Both the position numbers and the translations under genes were made by a program. 64,000 nucleotides of DNA, taken from the NCBI RefSeq assembly GCF_042684505.1, contig NZ_JBHULT010000005.1, positions 565,620-629,619 of the forward strand, in the 5' to 3' direction. The notes below the pieces were generated by a model. It was not told where the DNA came from. It saw only the letters and a program-made list of their open reading frames with translations, and ran no database searches. Positions 1 to 8,558 of the stretch are shown one piece after another (position 1 is the first letter of the stretch; every line of letters starts with the position of its first letter). Source of the stretch: Salinimicrobium flavum. GTDB taxonomy: Bacteria; Bacteroidota; Bacteroidia; Flavobacteriales; Flavobacteriaceae.

Positions 1-167
1 TTACAACTCCGCGTTTTCTTTTGAAAGCGGCGATTACTGCGATAACTTTAGGTGAGGGAGAGTCTGCTGAAGACTACCTTAACAGGATCAAAAATGAGTT
101 CCCTGACTCCCCGGAAGCCAATAAAGTATCGGTTTACCTTGGGCAGGCAGAGGCAATGAAACAATAA
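1..167 (+). CDS. C-terminal end of a protein, probably TPR-repeat (partial)
   Basis: An open frame enters from the left edge (first full codon at position 3) and ends with TAA at 165-167, three bases before the next start codon. The roughly 54 visible residues end in a helical stretch resembling the last helices of a tetratricopeptide protein (for example EDYLNRIKNEFPDSPEANK). In flavobacteria a TPR protein commonly lies directly upstream of ribH, which fits. The N-terminus is outside the window, so no function can be given beyond a likely TPR scaffold co-transcribed with ribH. Confidence 0.6.
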   Translation, partial: TTPRFLLKAAITAITLGEGESAEDYLNRIKNEFPDSPEANKVSVYLGQAEAMKQ

Positions 168-170
168 TAT

Positions 171-668
171 ATGGCTACCGAAGGAAAAAATCTTTCAGAG
201 TACGATAAGAACACAATCCCAAACGCGAAGGAATTCAGGTTTGGGATTGTTGTTTCTGAATGGAACAATAATATTACCGAAGGCCTCTACGAAGGAGCCA
301 GGCAGGTATTACTGGAGAATGAGGTTATGGAACGCAAGATCGTGCGCTGGAATGTTCCCGGAAGCTTCGAACTTATCTATGGCTGCAAGAAAATGCAGGA
401 AAGCTATGATATGCTTGACGCCATTATTGCCATAGGTAGTGTGATAGAGGGGGAAACCAAACATTTTGACTTCGTTTGCCAGGCAGTATCTCAGGGGATA
501 AAAGACCTGAACCTGCAGAATGATATCCCGGTTATCTTCTGCGTACTTACAGACCAGAATATGCAACAGGCCATTGACCGCTCTGGCGGCAAGCATGGCA
601 ACAAGGGAGCTGAGGCTGCTGTTGCAGCCATCAAGATGGCCCAGCTTCGCAAAGATGCCCGCCTGTAG
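171..668 (+). CDS. ribH: 6,7-dimethyl-8-ribityllumazine synthase
   Basis: Catalyses condensation of 5-amino-6-ribitylaminouracil with 3,4-dihydroxy-2-butanone 4-phosphate, the penultimate step of riboflavin synthesis, in the cytoplasm. The 165-residue length is normal for the family. The sequence shows the expected motifs in order: the substrate-binding FGIVVSEWN start of the fold, VPGSFEL (about residue 63), the AIGSVIEGETKHFDFV loop with the catalytic His, and IPVIFCVLT before the C-terminal helix ending in GNKGAEAA. The ATG follows the preceding stop by three bases, so it is probably co-transcribed with the upstream TPR gene. Identification is secure. Confidence 0.96.
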   Translation: MATEGKNLSEYDKNTIPNAKEFRFGIVVSEWNNNITEGLYEGARQVLLENEVMERKIVRWNVPGSFELIYGCKKMQESYDMLDAIIAIGSVIEGETKHFDFVCQAVSQGIKDLNLQNDIPVIFCVLTDQNMQQAIDRSGGKHGNKGAEAAVAAIKMAQLRKDARL

Positions 669-777
669 GCAATTCTCACGGCACTGTTTTTGTAGATGAT
701 ACTTTGCATAAGGAAACTTCGGAATTCTTAGGCTTTTTGAGTAAATTTGAGTTTCCGGAAATTAAAGACAAAGTAGT

Positions 778-1071
778 TTGAAAATCAATCTCTACAAGCA
801 GCGAAAGAACCAGCGTTATAATTACACCCCGCGTTATTATAAAGGAAAAGACATTGGGAACCCTTACAGCTTTGATTCCCGTTTCAATAAGTACAGGGAT
901 ACCTCCAACGCTATAGATTTTGGTTCTCACTGGGCCGAAGCCCGTGCCAGCAGCCGCAACAGGGGCAATAGGGAGATCAACCTGAGGGTGCTTGTGATCA
1001 TCGCTATTCTTGTGCTTATCTTTCTCTGGATCATCGACTTCGATTTATCTATTTTTTCCAATTCCCAGTAA
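778..1071 (+). CDS. Small single-pass membrane protein between ribH and mutL
   Basis: A 97-residue protein with a TTG start. There is no ATG in the frame at all, and an in-frame TAA lies five codons upstream, so TTG at 778 is the only reasonable start. The first 70 residues are basic and polar (rich in Arg, Lys, Asn and Tyr). Residues about 70-90 form one hydrophobic helix (RVLVIIAILVLIFLWII), followed by a short tail. Its stop codon abuts the mutL ATG with no spacer, indicating tight translational linkage. Small proteins in this position in flavobacteria are sometimes mislabelled as riboflavin synthase subunits because of ribH; nothing in the sequence supports that. Function unknown. Confidence 0.75.
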   Translation: MKINLYKQRKNQRYNYTPRYYKGKDIGNPYSFDSRFNKYRDTSNAIDFGSHWAEARASSRNRGNREINLRVLVIIAILVLIFLWIIDFDLSIFSNSQ

Positions 1072-2922
1072 ATGATTGATGTTATACATCTACTGCCAGA
1101 CCATGTCGCGAATCAAATTGCAGCTGGTGAGGTGGTGCAGCGGCCTGCTTCGGTAATTAAGGAATTGCTGGAAAATTCTATTGATGCCGGGGCTTCCAGT
1201 GTAAAGGTCCTTATCAAAGAAGCCGGAAAAACTTTGGTACAGGTGACAGATGATGGGAAAGGCATGAGCCTTACCGATGCCCGACTTTGTTTTGAAAGGC
1301 ATGCTACTTCTAAAATAAACTCAGCCGAAGATCTTTTTAGCCTTAAAACAAAAGGCTTTCGGGGTGAAGCACTGGCCTCTATAGCGGCTATTGCCCATGT
1401 GGAGCTTAAGACAAAGCAGGACGGTGACGAAGTGGGAACCTGTATTAAAATTGAAGGTAGTGAAGTGATCTCCCAGGAGGCCTGCGTTACCCCGGTAGGA
1501 AGCACTATCTGCGTCAAGAACCTTTTTTATAATATCCCTGCACGCCGAAATTTCCTCAAGAGCGACACGGTTGAGATACGCCATATCATTGATGAATTTC
1601 AGCGGGTTTCACTCGCCCATCCCTCCATTCAATTTTCCCTATTTCATAATGGGAGTGAGCTCTTTCAACTTCCGAAGAGTATTTACCGGCAACGCATCGT
1701 CAATATTTTCGGCGGAAAAACCAATGAAAAGCTGGTTCCGGTAGAAGAGGATACAGAGATCGTGAAGGTTCATGGCTTTGTAGGGAAACCTCAATTTGCA
1801 AAAAAGAGTAGGGGAGAACAGTTCTTCTTTGTGAATGACCGGTTCATAAAAAGCCCGTACCTCAATCACGCAGTGACAGCGGCTTTTGAAGGTTTGTTGA
1901 AAGAAAAGGCTTATCCAAGTTATTTTCTATTCCTGGAGGTCGATCCTAAGAGTATTGATATCAATATTCATCCCACCAAGACAGAAATCAAGTTTGACGA
2001 TGAACATTCACTGTACACCATTTTGCGCAGTGCGATCAAACACAGCCTGGGACAGTTCAACGTAGCCCCGGTTCTTGATTTTGACCGTGATGCCACTTTA
2101 GATACTCCCTATGAATTCTCTCAAAGGGGAATAACTGCTCCTAAAGTAGAGGTAGACCATAATTTTAACCCTTTTCAAAGTGAAAAACAGGGAGGAGGCT
2201 ATTCCGGTTTTAGGAGGGATAAACAGGGCGGCAGCTGGGAAAGCCTGTACACGGGCTTAGACCAGAAAGATTTCAATGCGTCTTCGGCTATCAATCAAAT
2301 AGAATTTGAAAGCGATGCGGTTACCGGGAACCTTTTTGGTAATAGTGAAGATAAGGAAGCCGGCAGTACTACTTTTCAGCTCAACAAAAAATATATTGTA
2401 ACTACCTTAAAGAGCGGGATCCTGGTAATAGATCAACACCGTGCCCATTCGCGAATTCTTTATGAGGAGTTGCTGAAGAATATCACCGTAACCTCGGCAG
2501 TTAGTCAGCAGCTGCTATTTCCTCTGTTGCTTCAGTTTTCAACTAATGAGATAGAAATGTTGAAAGAAGTAAAGGAGTCCCTGGAACAAACGGGCTTTAT
2601 CTTTTCTGAATTCAAAAAAGATTCGGTAGAGATCACCGGTATCCCCACCCTCATTTCTGAGAGTGAGGTTGCAATTCTACTGGAGCAGCTACTATCAGAC
2701 CTGGAGAATGAGGTGCCGGGAAGCAGTTTTTCGCAGGTAGATGTACTTTCAAAATCCTTGGCGAAGGGTATGGCCGTAAAATCGGGAATGCACCTGAATT
2801 CTGCCGAACAACAAAATATTGTTAATAGTCTTTTCGCCTGCAAAGAATCATCATTATCTCCGTATAATAGGCCTATATTTATTACTTTAACTGTAGACGA
2901 ATTAGATAAAAAATTCATGTAA
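1072..2922 (+). CDS. mutL: DNA mismatch repair protein MutL
   Basis: Mismatch-repair ATPase that links MutS recognition to downstream strand removal. The N-terminal GHKL ATPase is clear: IAAGEVVQRPASVIKELLENS, DAGA, DDGKGM and the KTKGFRGEALASIAAIA lid, followed by the S5-like domain ending in NIHPTKTEIKF. A variable linker spans about residues 335-435. The C-terminal dimerisation domain contains DQHRAHSRILYE, an altered form of the endonuclease motif DQHAxxExxxxE, and ends with SPYNRP where nicking MutL proteins have CPHGRP. At 616 residues the length is normal. The ATG is immediately after the upstream stop, and the rhomboid gene follows without a gap, so this is one operon. Confidence 0.95.
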   Translation: MIDVIHLLPDHVANQIAAGEVVQRPASVIKELLENSIDAGASSVKVLIKEAGKTLVQVTDDGKGMSLTDARLCFERHATSKINSAEDLFSLKTKGFRGEALASIAAIAHVELKTKQDGDEVGTCIKIEGSEVISQEACVTPVGSTICVKNLFYNIPARRNFLKSDTVEIRHIIDEFQRVSLAHPSIQFSLFHNGSELFQLPKSIYRQRIVNIFGGKTNEKLVPVEEDTEIVKVHGFVGKPQFAKKSRGEQFFFVNDRFIKSPYLNHAVTAAFEGLLKEKAYPSYFLFLEVDPKSIDINIHPTKTEIKFDDEHSLYTILRSAIKHSLGQFNVAPVLDFDRDATLDTPYEFSQRGITAPKVEVDHNFNPFQSEKQGGGYSGFRRDKQGGSWESLYTGLDQKDFNASSAINQIEFESDAVTGNLFGNSEDKEAGSTTFQLNKKYIVTTLKSGILVIDQHRAHSRILYEELLKNITVTSAVSQQLLFPLLLQFSTNEIEMLKEVKESLEQTGFIFSEFKKDSVEITGIPTLISESEVAILLEQLLSDLENEVPGSSFSQVDVLSKSLAKGMAVKSGMHLNSAEQQNIVNSLFACKESSLSPYNRPIFITLTVDELDKKFM

Positions 2923-3666
2923 ATGGGTAGAATGTCAGAAACCGTAAAGGTTCTATTGATCATTAATGTTATATTCTTTATTGGTACGATGAGTTTGGGA
3001 GATGCTGCTTATCAGTATTTTTCCCTCTGGTTCTTTAAAAACGAGAATTTCGGCATCTGGCAGGTACTAACCCATATGTTCATGCACGGTAGTTTCATGC
3101 ATATACTTTTTAATATGTATGCGCTGTGGGCTTTTGGAAGCCCCATTGAACAGATGCTTGGAAAAAATAAGTTTATTTTCTTTTATTTTTCTGCCGGTCT
3201 GGGTGCGGCGATAATACATTCTTTGGTAAATTACTATCACTTCCAGGCAGGCTTTTCTGAGCTTCTGGAGGCAGGAATGGACCCTGAAAGTATCCAGAGG
3301 CTTCTGGAGACCGGCCAGTATTCCACTGGCATACTTAACTCGGTCTCACAGGATATGCTGAGGGAATTTTACACGGCATACAACACCCCGGCAGTAGGTG
3401 CATCGGGGGCAATATATGGGATACTCGTGGCGTTTGGAATGCTGTTTCCAAACGTGGAGCTGTTTCTGTTATTTGTGCCGGTACCTATAAAGGCAAAATA
3501 TTTTATCCCGGCTTTAATAGGTCTTGACCTGTTTTCGGGTTTTACGGGATATTCTATATTTGGGGGAGGAATAGCGCATTTTGCTCACGTGGGTGGTGCA
3601 CTGTTCGGTTTTATAATGATGTGGTACTGGAAAAAGAACCAGTTCAACCAAAACAGATGGGATTAG
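2923..3666 (+). CDS. Rhomboid family intramembrane serine protease
   Basis: A 247-residue polytopic membrane protein of the rhomboid family, which cleaves transmembrane substrates within the bilayer. The signature elements are present: HMFMHGSFMHILFNMYALW (His/Asn of the oxyanion region) in TM2, GASGAIYGI carrying the catalytic serine, and HFAHVGGALFGF carrying the catalytic histidine. The insertion of about 50 polar residues between TM3 and the Ser helix (residues about 105-160) is typical of Bacteroidota rhomboids. The ATG starts directly after the mutL stop codon and a second rhomboid gene follows with no gap. Substrates unknown. Confidence 0.92.
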   Translation: MGRMSETVKVLLIINVIFFIGTMSLGDAAYQYFSLWFFKNENFGIWQVLTHMFMHGSFMHILFNMYALWAFGSPIEQMLGKNKFIFFYFSAGLGAAIIHSLVNYYHFQAGFSELLEAGMDPESIQRLLETGQYSTGILNSVSQDMLREFYTAYNTPAVGASGAIYGILVAFGMLFPNVELFLLFVPVPIKAKYFIPALIGLDLFSGFTGYSIFGGGIAHFAHVGGALFGFIMMWYWKKNQFNQNRWD

Positions 3667-4581
3667 ATGAGAAGAGGGGGCAACTTCAGGTATAAACTGC
3701 AAACAGCTACGGTGACCGAAAAGCTGATAGGCATCAACCTGCTCGTTTTTATCCTGTTCTTTCTTTTCAAGACCATTGCTTTCCTGTTCAACCTGCCTTC
3801 AGATTTCCTTCTTGAATGGTTTGTATTTCCTAAAGAGCTCGGGGAATTTATTTTTAAACCCTGGTCTATTATCACCTATGCATTTTTGCATAGCGGCATA
3901 TGGCATATTCTTTCAAATATGCTCATCCTTTATTTCTCCGGAATATATTTCCTCACCTACTTTTCACCCAAAAAACTGTTGAATTTTTATTTTCTGGGAG
4001 CCATTTTCGGAGCCCTGGTCTATATGGCCAGTTATAATCTTTTCCCGGCATTTCAGGGCACGGGAAGATCGTATCTTTTAGGGGCATCTGCAGCGGTTAT
4101 GGCAGTACTGGTGGGTATCGCTACTCATATACCTCAAATGAGGGTACGTCTTTTACTTATTGGCAGCATTAAATTGTGGTGGATCGCAGCACTCCTGGTG
4201 GTGCTTGACGTGATCCAGATCCCAATTAGCAATCCCGGCGGACATTTGGCACACCTTGGAGGTGCCGGCTTTGGATATTTTTATGCGAAACAGCTGGGAA
4301 AAGGAAATGATATTGCCGGAGGGTTCGAAAGAATGCTCGATTGGTTTGCTTCTCTGTTTTCAGGGAAGAAAACCACTTCAAAAAGAAGTAATTTAAAAAC
4401 GGTTCATCGCCGTGATAAGGCTGCAGGATCTACTTCATCATCATATACGTCACGGTTAAGGAACAAAAGAGAGGAGCAGGAGAGGATCGATGCTATTCTC
4501 GACAAGATCAGTAAAAGCGGTTATGATAGTCTTACCAAGCAGGAAAAAGATTACTTGTTTAACGCAGGAAAAGATAACTGA
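3667..4581 (+). CDS. Rhomboid family protease with C-terminal cytoplasmic tail
   Basis: The second, non-identical rhomboid in tandem, 304 residues. HSGIWHILSNMLILYFSG provides the His/Asn region, LLGASAAVMAVLVG the catalytic Ser, and GGHLAHLGGAGFGY the catalytic His. After the last membrane helix (about residue 205) comes a hydrophilic tail of about 90 residues with basic and Ser-rich parts, ending in a helical element (EERIDAILDKISKSGYDSL-like) seen in many Bacteroidota rhomboids of this type. The stop codon overlaps the ATG of the next gene by one base, so translation is coupled. The tandem arrangement suggests divided substrate specificity; this is inference. Confidence 0.9.
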   Translation: MRRGGNFRYKLQTATVTEKLIGINLLVFILFFLFKTIAFLFNLPSDFLLEWFVFPKELGEFIFKPWSIITYAFLHSGIWHILSNMLILYFSGIYFLTYFSPKKLLNFYFLGAIFGALVYMASYNLFPAFQGTGRSYLLGASAAVMAVLVGIATHIPQMRVRLLLIGSIKLWWIAALLVVLDVIQIPISNPGGHLAHLGGAGFGYFYAKQLGKGNDIAGGFERMLDWFASLFSGKKTTSKRSNLKTVHRRDKAAGSTSSSYTSRLRNKREEQERIDAILDKISKSGYDSLTKQEKDYLFNAGKDN

Positions 4582-5618
4582 TGAAGGACCTGAACTGGTT
4601 TGAGAAATTCCTATTCTTCCTTAACTCCCTTTTTGCAGTAGCTCTGCTGTTCTCGTACCTGCTGCCGTACATTCCACCGGGTACCTTTGCTTTGCTGTCT
4701 GTATTTAGCCTGGGAGTACCTTTTTTGATCATTGTGAACCTTATCTTTTTTCTGTACTGGCTCTTCCGGCTGAAAAAGCAGGTTTTGTTGTCTTTTTTAG
4801 TTCTTCTGCTGGGGTTCAACCACCTTAGTTCCATCTATGAAATTTCCTCTTCCGAAGATTTGAACAGTCACGAGAATGTGATCAGGGTTCTTAGCTACAA
4901 CGTGCGCCAGTTCAACCAGTACGGATGGAGTGGTGATGGTGAAATTCCGCAGAAAATAGCACAGTTTGTAAAAGAACAGGATCCGGATGTAGTGGCCATG
5001 CAGGAATACTTCAAGGGGGAGCTCGACATCGCCAGCAGTTTTGACCATCGGTATATTAAGCTCAAAGAGGAGAACTCTGAATTTGGACTGGCAATTCTCT
5101 CCAAATTTCCTATAATCAATTCAGGATCGCTTGATTTCCCGACCAGAAGTAATAATAACGCCATTTATGCTGATGTGGTAAAGGGGAAGGACACCCTTAG
5201 GATCATCAATGTACATTTGCAGTCCTTTAGTGTGAAACCCAACATGGACCGGCTCGAAAAAGACGAAACCAAAAAGGTATTCCTGGGCATGGGCCAAACC
5301 TTTGTAAGACAACAACAGCAAATGGAGATGGTAATGGAGCTGATACAACAATCACCCTATCCCATGGTCATCCTTGGTGATTTTAACAATACGGCATATT
5401 CCTATATCTATCGTGACCTTAAGGATCAGGGTTTCTATGACTCATTTAAAGAGGCGGGAAACGGGTTCGGGAAAACCTTTGATCTGAGTTTTTTTCCGCT
5501 TCGTATAGATTTTATTCTTGCGGAAGATTCCCTGGAAACGCTGGAGTTTGAAAATTTTGAAATTCCGTATTCAGACCACTATCCTATTAAAGCGACCCTG
5601 GGGCTAAGGAAGAAATAA
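4581..5618 (+). CDS. Membrane-anchored endonuclease/exonuclease/phosphatase (EEP) family protein
   Basis: A 345-residue protein. The first 85 residues hold three hydrophobic segments (for example LFAVALLFSYLLPYI and FLVLLLGFNHLSS), then an EEP domain follows: LSYNVRQFN, DVVAMQEYF (metal-binding Glu), INVHLQSF, LGDFNNTAYSYIYR (DFN motif) and the terminal SDHYPIKATL (catalytic His). The family includes DNase I-like nucleases and phosphodiesterases; the membrane anchor would place the domain outside the cytoplasm or at the membrane surface. The exact substrate cannot be told from sequence. It starts within the stop codon of the rhomboid gene and ends in a 15-base tail-to-tail overlap with the WbqC gene. 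Confidence 0.88.
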   Translation: MKDLNWFEKFLFFLNSLFAVALLFSYLLPYIPPGTFALLSVFSLGVPFLIIVNLIFFLYWLFRLKKQVLLSFLVLLLGFNHLSSIYEISSSEDLNSHENVIRVLSYNVRQFNQYGWSGDGEIPQKIAQFVKEQDPDVVAMQEYFKGELDIASSFDHRYIKLKEENSEFGLAILSKFPIINSGSLDFPTRSNNNAIYADVVKGKDTLRIINVHLQSFSVKPNMDRLEKDETKKVFLGMGQTFVRQQQQMEMVMELIQQSPYPMVILGDFNNTAYSYIYRDLKDQGFYDSFKEAGNGFGKTFDLSFFPLRIDFILAEDSLETLEFENFEIPYSDHYPIKATLGLRKK

Positions 5619-6236
5619 TTCCTGATTTTCAAGGTAGTTCAAAGCATTGGGCCCCTCGTTAAAGATGAGATCCACTATACTAAGATTTGGGAGGAAACCC
5701 AGTTTAGGTTGGAAAACCTGTGGGTACTGTTCGGGTTCACCGGTAAATCGTGATTTTGCATCGATTAGTGGCCTGGCATCCTGCACTCCTTCGGGACTTT
5801 TGAAATATTCAGAAGTTTTTGAAAATTCGCGCCCGGTCTGCAGGCACTCCAGAGCGAGTTCCAGACAGTCATAATTAAAATCCATCAGGTACTCGTACTT
5901 CTTCATGTACAGCGGCATGAAATCGTCTTCATAAAATTCAAAAAAGGGAGAGGTGCGGTAGGCGCTTTGTAAAGATTTCCAATGCTGGTCCTGCCATGGA
6001 AAATCATTTTCCACTCTTACCTCCCTGTATTTTTGATGGTTTGATTTGTCTCCTGTATGTTTAATGGGAATGTTAAGCAGCAGCTTTCCGTTAGCCCCAT
6101 AAATGTACATCCTGTTGCGGTAGGTTTGCTTCTGGTAATTATCCTCATTTTCAAAGAGAACAGAATCAGCTTTTATCAAAGCCACAAACTGAGAAATAGG
6201 TCCAAAATAGGCCGGATGTAAAAGTATGGTTTGCAT
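5604..6236 (-). CDS. WbqC family protein
   Basis: A 210-residue cytoplasmic protein opening with MQTILLHPAYFGPISQF, the WbqC-family start in which the early His sits in a nucleotide or metal-binding pocket. Other family features are NRMYIYGANGKLLLNIPI and the WQDQHWKSLQSAYRTSPFFEFYEDDF segment. WbqC relatives occur in O-antigen and sugar biosynthesis loci, but in flavobacteria the gene usually sits beside lepB and dapB, as here, without other glycan genes, so the reaction is uncertain. It lies 9 bp downstream of lepB in the same direction and overlaps the end of the EEP gene on the other strand. Confidence 0.85.
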   Translation of the reverse strand: MQTILLHPAYFGPISQFVALIKADSVLFENEDNYQKQTYRNRMYIYGANGKLLLNIPIKHTGDKSNHQKYREVRVENDFPWQDQHWKSLQSAYRTSPFFEFYEDDFMPLYMKKYEYLMDFNYDCLELALECLQTGREFSKTSEYFKSPEGVQDARPLIDAKSRFTGEPEQYPQVFQPKLGFLPNLSIVDLIFNEGPNALNYLENQELFLP

Positions 6237-6245
6237 CGTGGGGTT

Positions 6246-7814
6246 TTATCCTTTTTTCTTCTTCTTACGGAAGAAGCTGTATCCAATCAAGCCCACAAGG
6301 ATCACCAGAAAATATGGGAAATAGGAGACAGGCTCCCCCTTTCCTCCCACGGTGGTGAACATACGGTCCCATCTAATCTTGCTCATTCCTGAAGCATTAG
6401 GATCAAGGCTCAACCAGATGAAAACCGGTTTTCCAACCACATGGTTTTCGGGGACAAAGCCCCAATAGCGACTGTCTTCAGAGTTGTGGCGGTTATCCCC
6501 CATCATCCAGTAGTAGTCCTGTTTGAAGGTGTAGCTATCCAGCGGTTCCCCGTTAAGAAGAACCTGGTTGCCGTCGACAGAAAGTTTGTTGTCGATGCCC
6601 AGTTCCAGTCCTTCGTAAGTCTCAATGACCATTCGGTATAGGGAGAAATTCTCGGGGTTCATTTTTATTGTTTCCCCTTCCTTAGGAATGTAAATGGGAC
6701 CCATATTATCTCCGTTCCAATCCTTTTTCCGGTTATTGGGGAAAATCTTCTGATCCTTACCTCCCGAGGGAGCGATCTCCCGCTCAATAGAAGCCACATT
6801 GGGATGGTTCTTCAACCGTTGATAAGATTCCTCAGATAACGCCTGGATGTAAAATTGATTGGTGTTTGGGTCGTAATAGAATCCATCTGTGATATCATAC
6901 ATCTTGTAAAGGACGTAGGGATCGAAGCCCTGACCTTTGCTAGTTCCGCTATAGGAATATTGTGGTTTTGCCCTTTCCGGCAACTGCAGTAGTTCATTGT
7001 CTATGTAAATACGGCCGTCCCTTATTTCCAGTGAATCTCCCGGAAGACCCACCGCTCTTTTTACGTAATTCGATTTTTTGTCTATGGGTTTGTCATATCG
7101 CCTCCCAGATTGATCCCGGAACTTCCTAACCGTATCAATGGGCCAGTTGAAAACAACTATATCATTGCGTTCAATTTGCTCAAACCCGGGTACTCTGAAG
7201 TATGGAATGGACGGCTTATTCAAATAGGATTTCACTCCCAACACGGGGATGGTGTCATGCACCATAGGAAAAGCTATTGGCGTTATAGGGGTGCGGGCCC
7301 CGTAATGGAATTTGCTTACGAACAGGTAATCCCCTACCAGTAAGGTCTTTTCCAGTGAGGAGGTAGGGATGGTAAAGGGTTGCAGAATGTAGGTATGTAC
7401 AATGGTTGCTGCTACCACGGCAAAAAGGATCGAACTTATCCATTCCCCTGCGGTGCTGCCGGGTTCAAGAGATCGGTCGGGTTTGTAAACGGCATCTGTG
7501 GCATAGTTTACGTAATAAATATAAAGTCCGAAGGTAACCAGTACTAATATGGTATCTGTGGTAGAGGTTCTTCCAAAACTTCTTATGGTTTCCACCCATA
7601 TTACCGGGAACATAATAAGGTTCACCACGGGAATGAACAATAGTATCACCCACCACCATGGGCGGTTGATGATCTTCATCAATACTATGGCGTTATAAAC
7701 AGGGATGGCTGCTTCCCAGGCTTTTCTTCCCGCTTTTATATACAATCTCCAGGTCCCGAGGAAATGAATGAGCTGGATTATAAAGAAGAACAGGATCCAT
7801 TGGGTGAAAGTCAT
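6246..7814 (-). CDS. lepB: Signal peptidase I (long Bacteroidota form)
   Basis: Cleaves signal peptides from secreted preproteins at the outer face of the inner membrane. At 522 residues it is far longer than enteric LepB (about 320). Several hydrophobic helices occupy the N-terminal part (about 4-26, 55-75, 86-103, 125-145) before the catalytic domain. The Ser of PTSSLEKTLLVGD (about S153) and the Lys of YVKRAVGLPGDSLEI (about K252) form the Ser/Lys dyad; MGDNRHNSEDSRYWGFVP is the conserved box E near residue 440. Between the dyad region and box E lies an insertion of about 150 residues. A final TM helix (YFLVILVGLIGYSFF) ends in a poly-Lys tail. It is followed by the WbqC gene 9 bp on. Confidence 0.95.
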   Translation of the reverse strand: MTFTQWILFFFIIQLIHFLGTWRLYIKAGRKAWEAAIPVYNAIVLMKIINRPWWWVILLFIPVVNLIMFPVIWVETIRSFGRTSTTDTILVLVTFGLYIYYVNYATDAVYKPDRSLEPGSTAGEWISSILFAVVAATIVHTYILQPFTIPTSSLEKTLLVGDYLFVSKFHYGARTPITPIAFPMVHDTIPVLGVKSYLNKPSIPYFRVPGFEQIERNDIVVFNWPIDTVRKFRDQSGRRYDKPIDKKSNYVKRAVGLPGDSLEIRDGRIYIDNELLQLPERAKPQYSYSGTSKGQGFDPYVLYKMYDITDGFYYDPNTNQFYIQALSEESYQRLKNHPNVASIEREIAPSGGKDQKIFPNNRKKDWNGDNMGPIYIPKEGETIKMNPENFSLYRMVIETYEGLELGIDNKLSVDGNQVLLNGEPLDSYTFKQDYYWMMGDNRHNSEDSRYWGFVPENHVVGKPVFIWLSLDPNASGMSKIRWDRMFTTVGGKGEPVSYFPYFLVILVGLIGYSFFRKKKKKG

Positions 7815-7862
7815 GAGCTATGGTTTGATGTTATTGGTATGATAAGCCGAAAATTTGTTACA

Positions 7863-8558
7863 CTAGAACAGCACATCCTTCATGCTGTATACTCCTTTTT
7901 TATTTTGAAGCCATTCCGCCGCTATGATTGCTCCAAGGGCAAAACCGTCCCGGGAATGTGCAATGTGTTCTATCTTAATGGTATCTACAGGCGAGTCATA
8001 TGAAACGACATGAGTACCGGGAACATTTTCAATACGTTTGGCAGTGACCGGGATCTCATTTTCATCTGTACCATCCAGTTTCCAGCCTTTCTTTTCAGAA
8101 TTTTCCAGGATCTGTTCAGCCAGGGTGATGGCCGTTCCGCTGGGGGCATCCAGTTTCTGGGTATGATGTATCTCCTCAATGGCCACTTTATACTCCGGAA
8201 AAGAGCGCATCAATTTTGACAGTTGCCTGTTGAGTTCAAAAAAAAGATTTACTCCAAGACTAAAATTGGAGGCATAGATAAAGGCCGCATTATATTTTCT
8301 GCATAAGTCTGCTGCTTCCTCATATCTCTCCAGCCAGCCTGTAGTGCCCGAAATTACCGGAACCTGTTGTTCAAAACAGGTGGTGATATTTTTAAAGGCC
8401 GCATCGGGAATACTGAAATCTATTGCCACATCAATGTTGGAAAGATCGAAATTATCAATATTCCCTTTGATCCTGTATACGATCTCATGGCCCCGTTCTT
8501 CGGCTAAACGTTCAATGGTTTTTCCCATTTTTCCGTAACCCAGTAATGCTATTTTCAT
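7863..8558 (-). CDS. dapB: 4-hydroxy-tetrahydrodipicolinate reductase
   Basis: NAD(P)H-dependent reductase of the lysine/diaminopimelate pathway, supplying peptidoglycan precursors. The 231 residues start with the Rossmann motif ALLGYGKMGKTIE; VAIDFSIPDA and ISGTTGW contact the cofactor; IEEIHHTQKLDAPSGTA is the DapB signature holding the catalytic His pair and Lys. The C-terminus AHSRDGFALGAIIAAEWL is typical. It is slightly shorter than E. coli DapB (273), as is usual in Bacteroidota. Its ATG overlaps the stop codon of the upstream DUF5683 gene by one base, indicating translational coupling. Confidence 0.95.
   Translation of the reverse strand: MKIALLGYGKMGKTIERLAEERGHEIVYRIKGNIDNFDLSNIDVAIDFSIPDAAFKNITTCFEQQVPVISGTTGWLERYEEAADLCRKYNAAFIYASNFSLGVNLFFELNRQLSKLMRSFPEYKVAIEEIHHTQKLDAPSGTAITLAEQILENSEKKGWKLDGTDENEIPVTAKRIENVPGTHVVSYDSPVDTIKIEHIAHSRDGFALGAIIAAEWLQNKKGVYSMKDVLF

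Noticed and set aside
778..1071. Riboflavin synthase subunit next to ribH
   Set aside because: The 97-residue protein is a basic single-pass membrane protein with no riboflavin synthase motifs.
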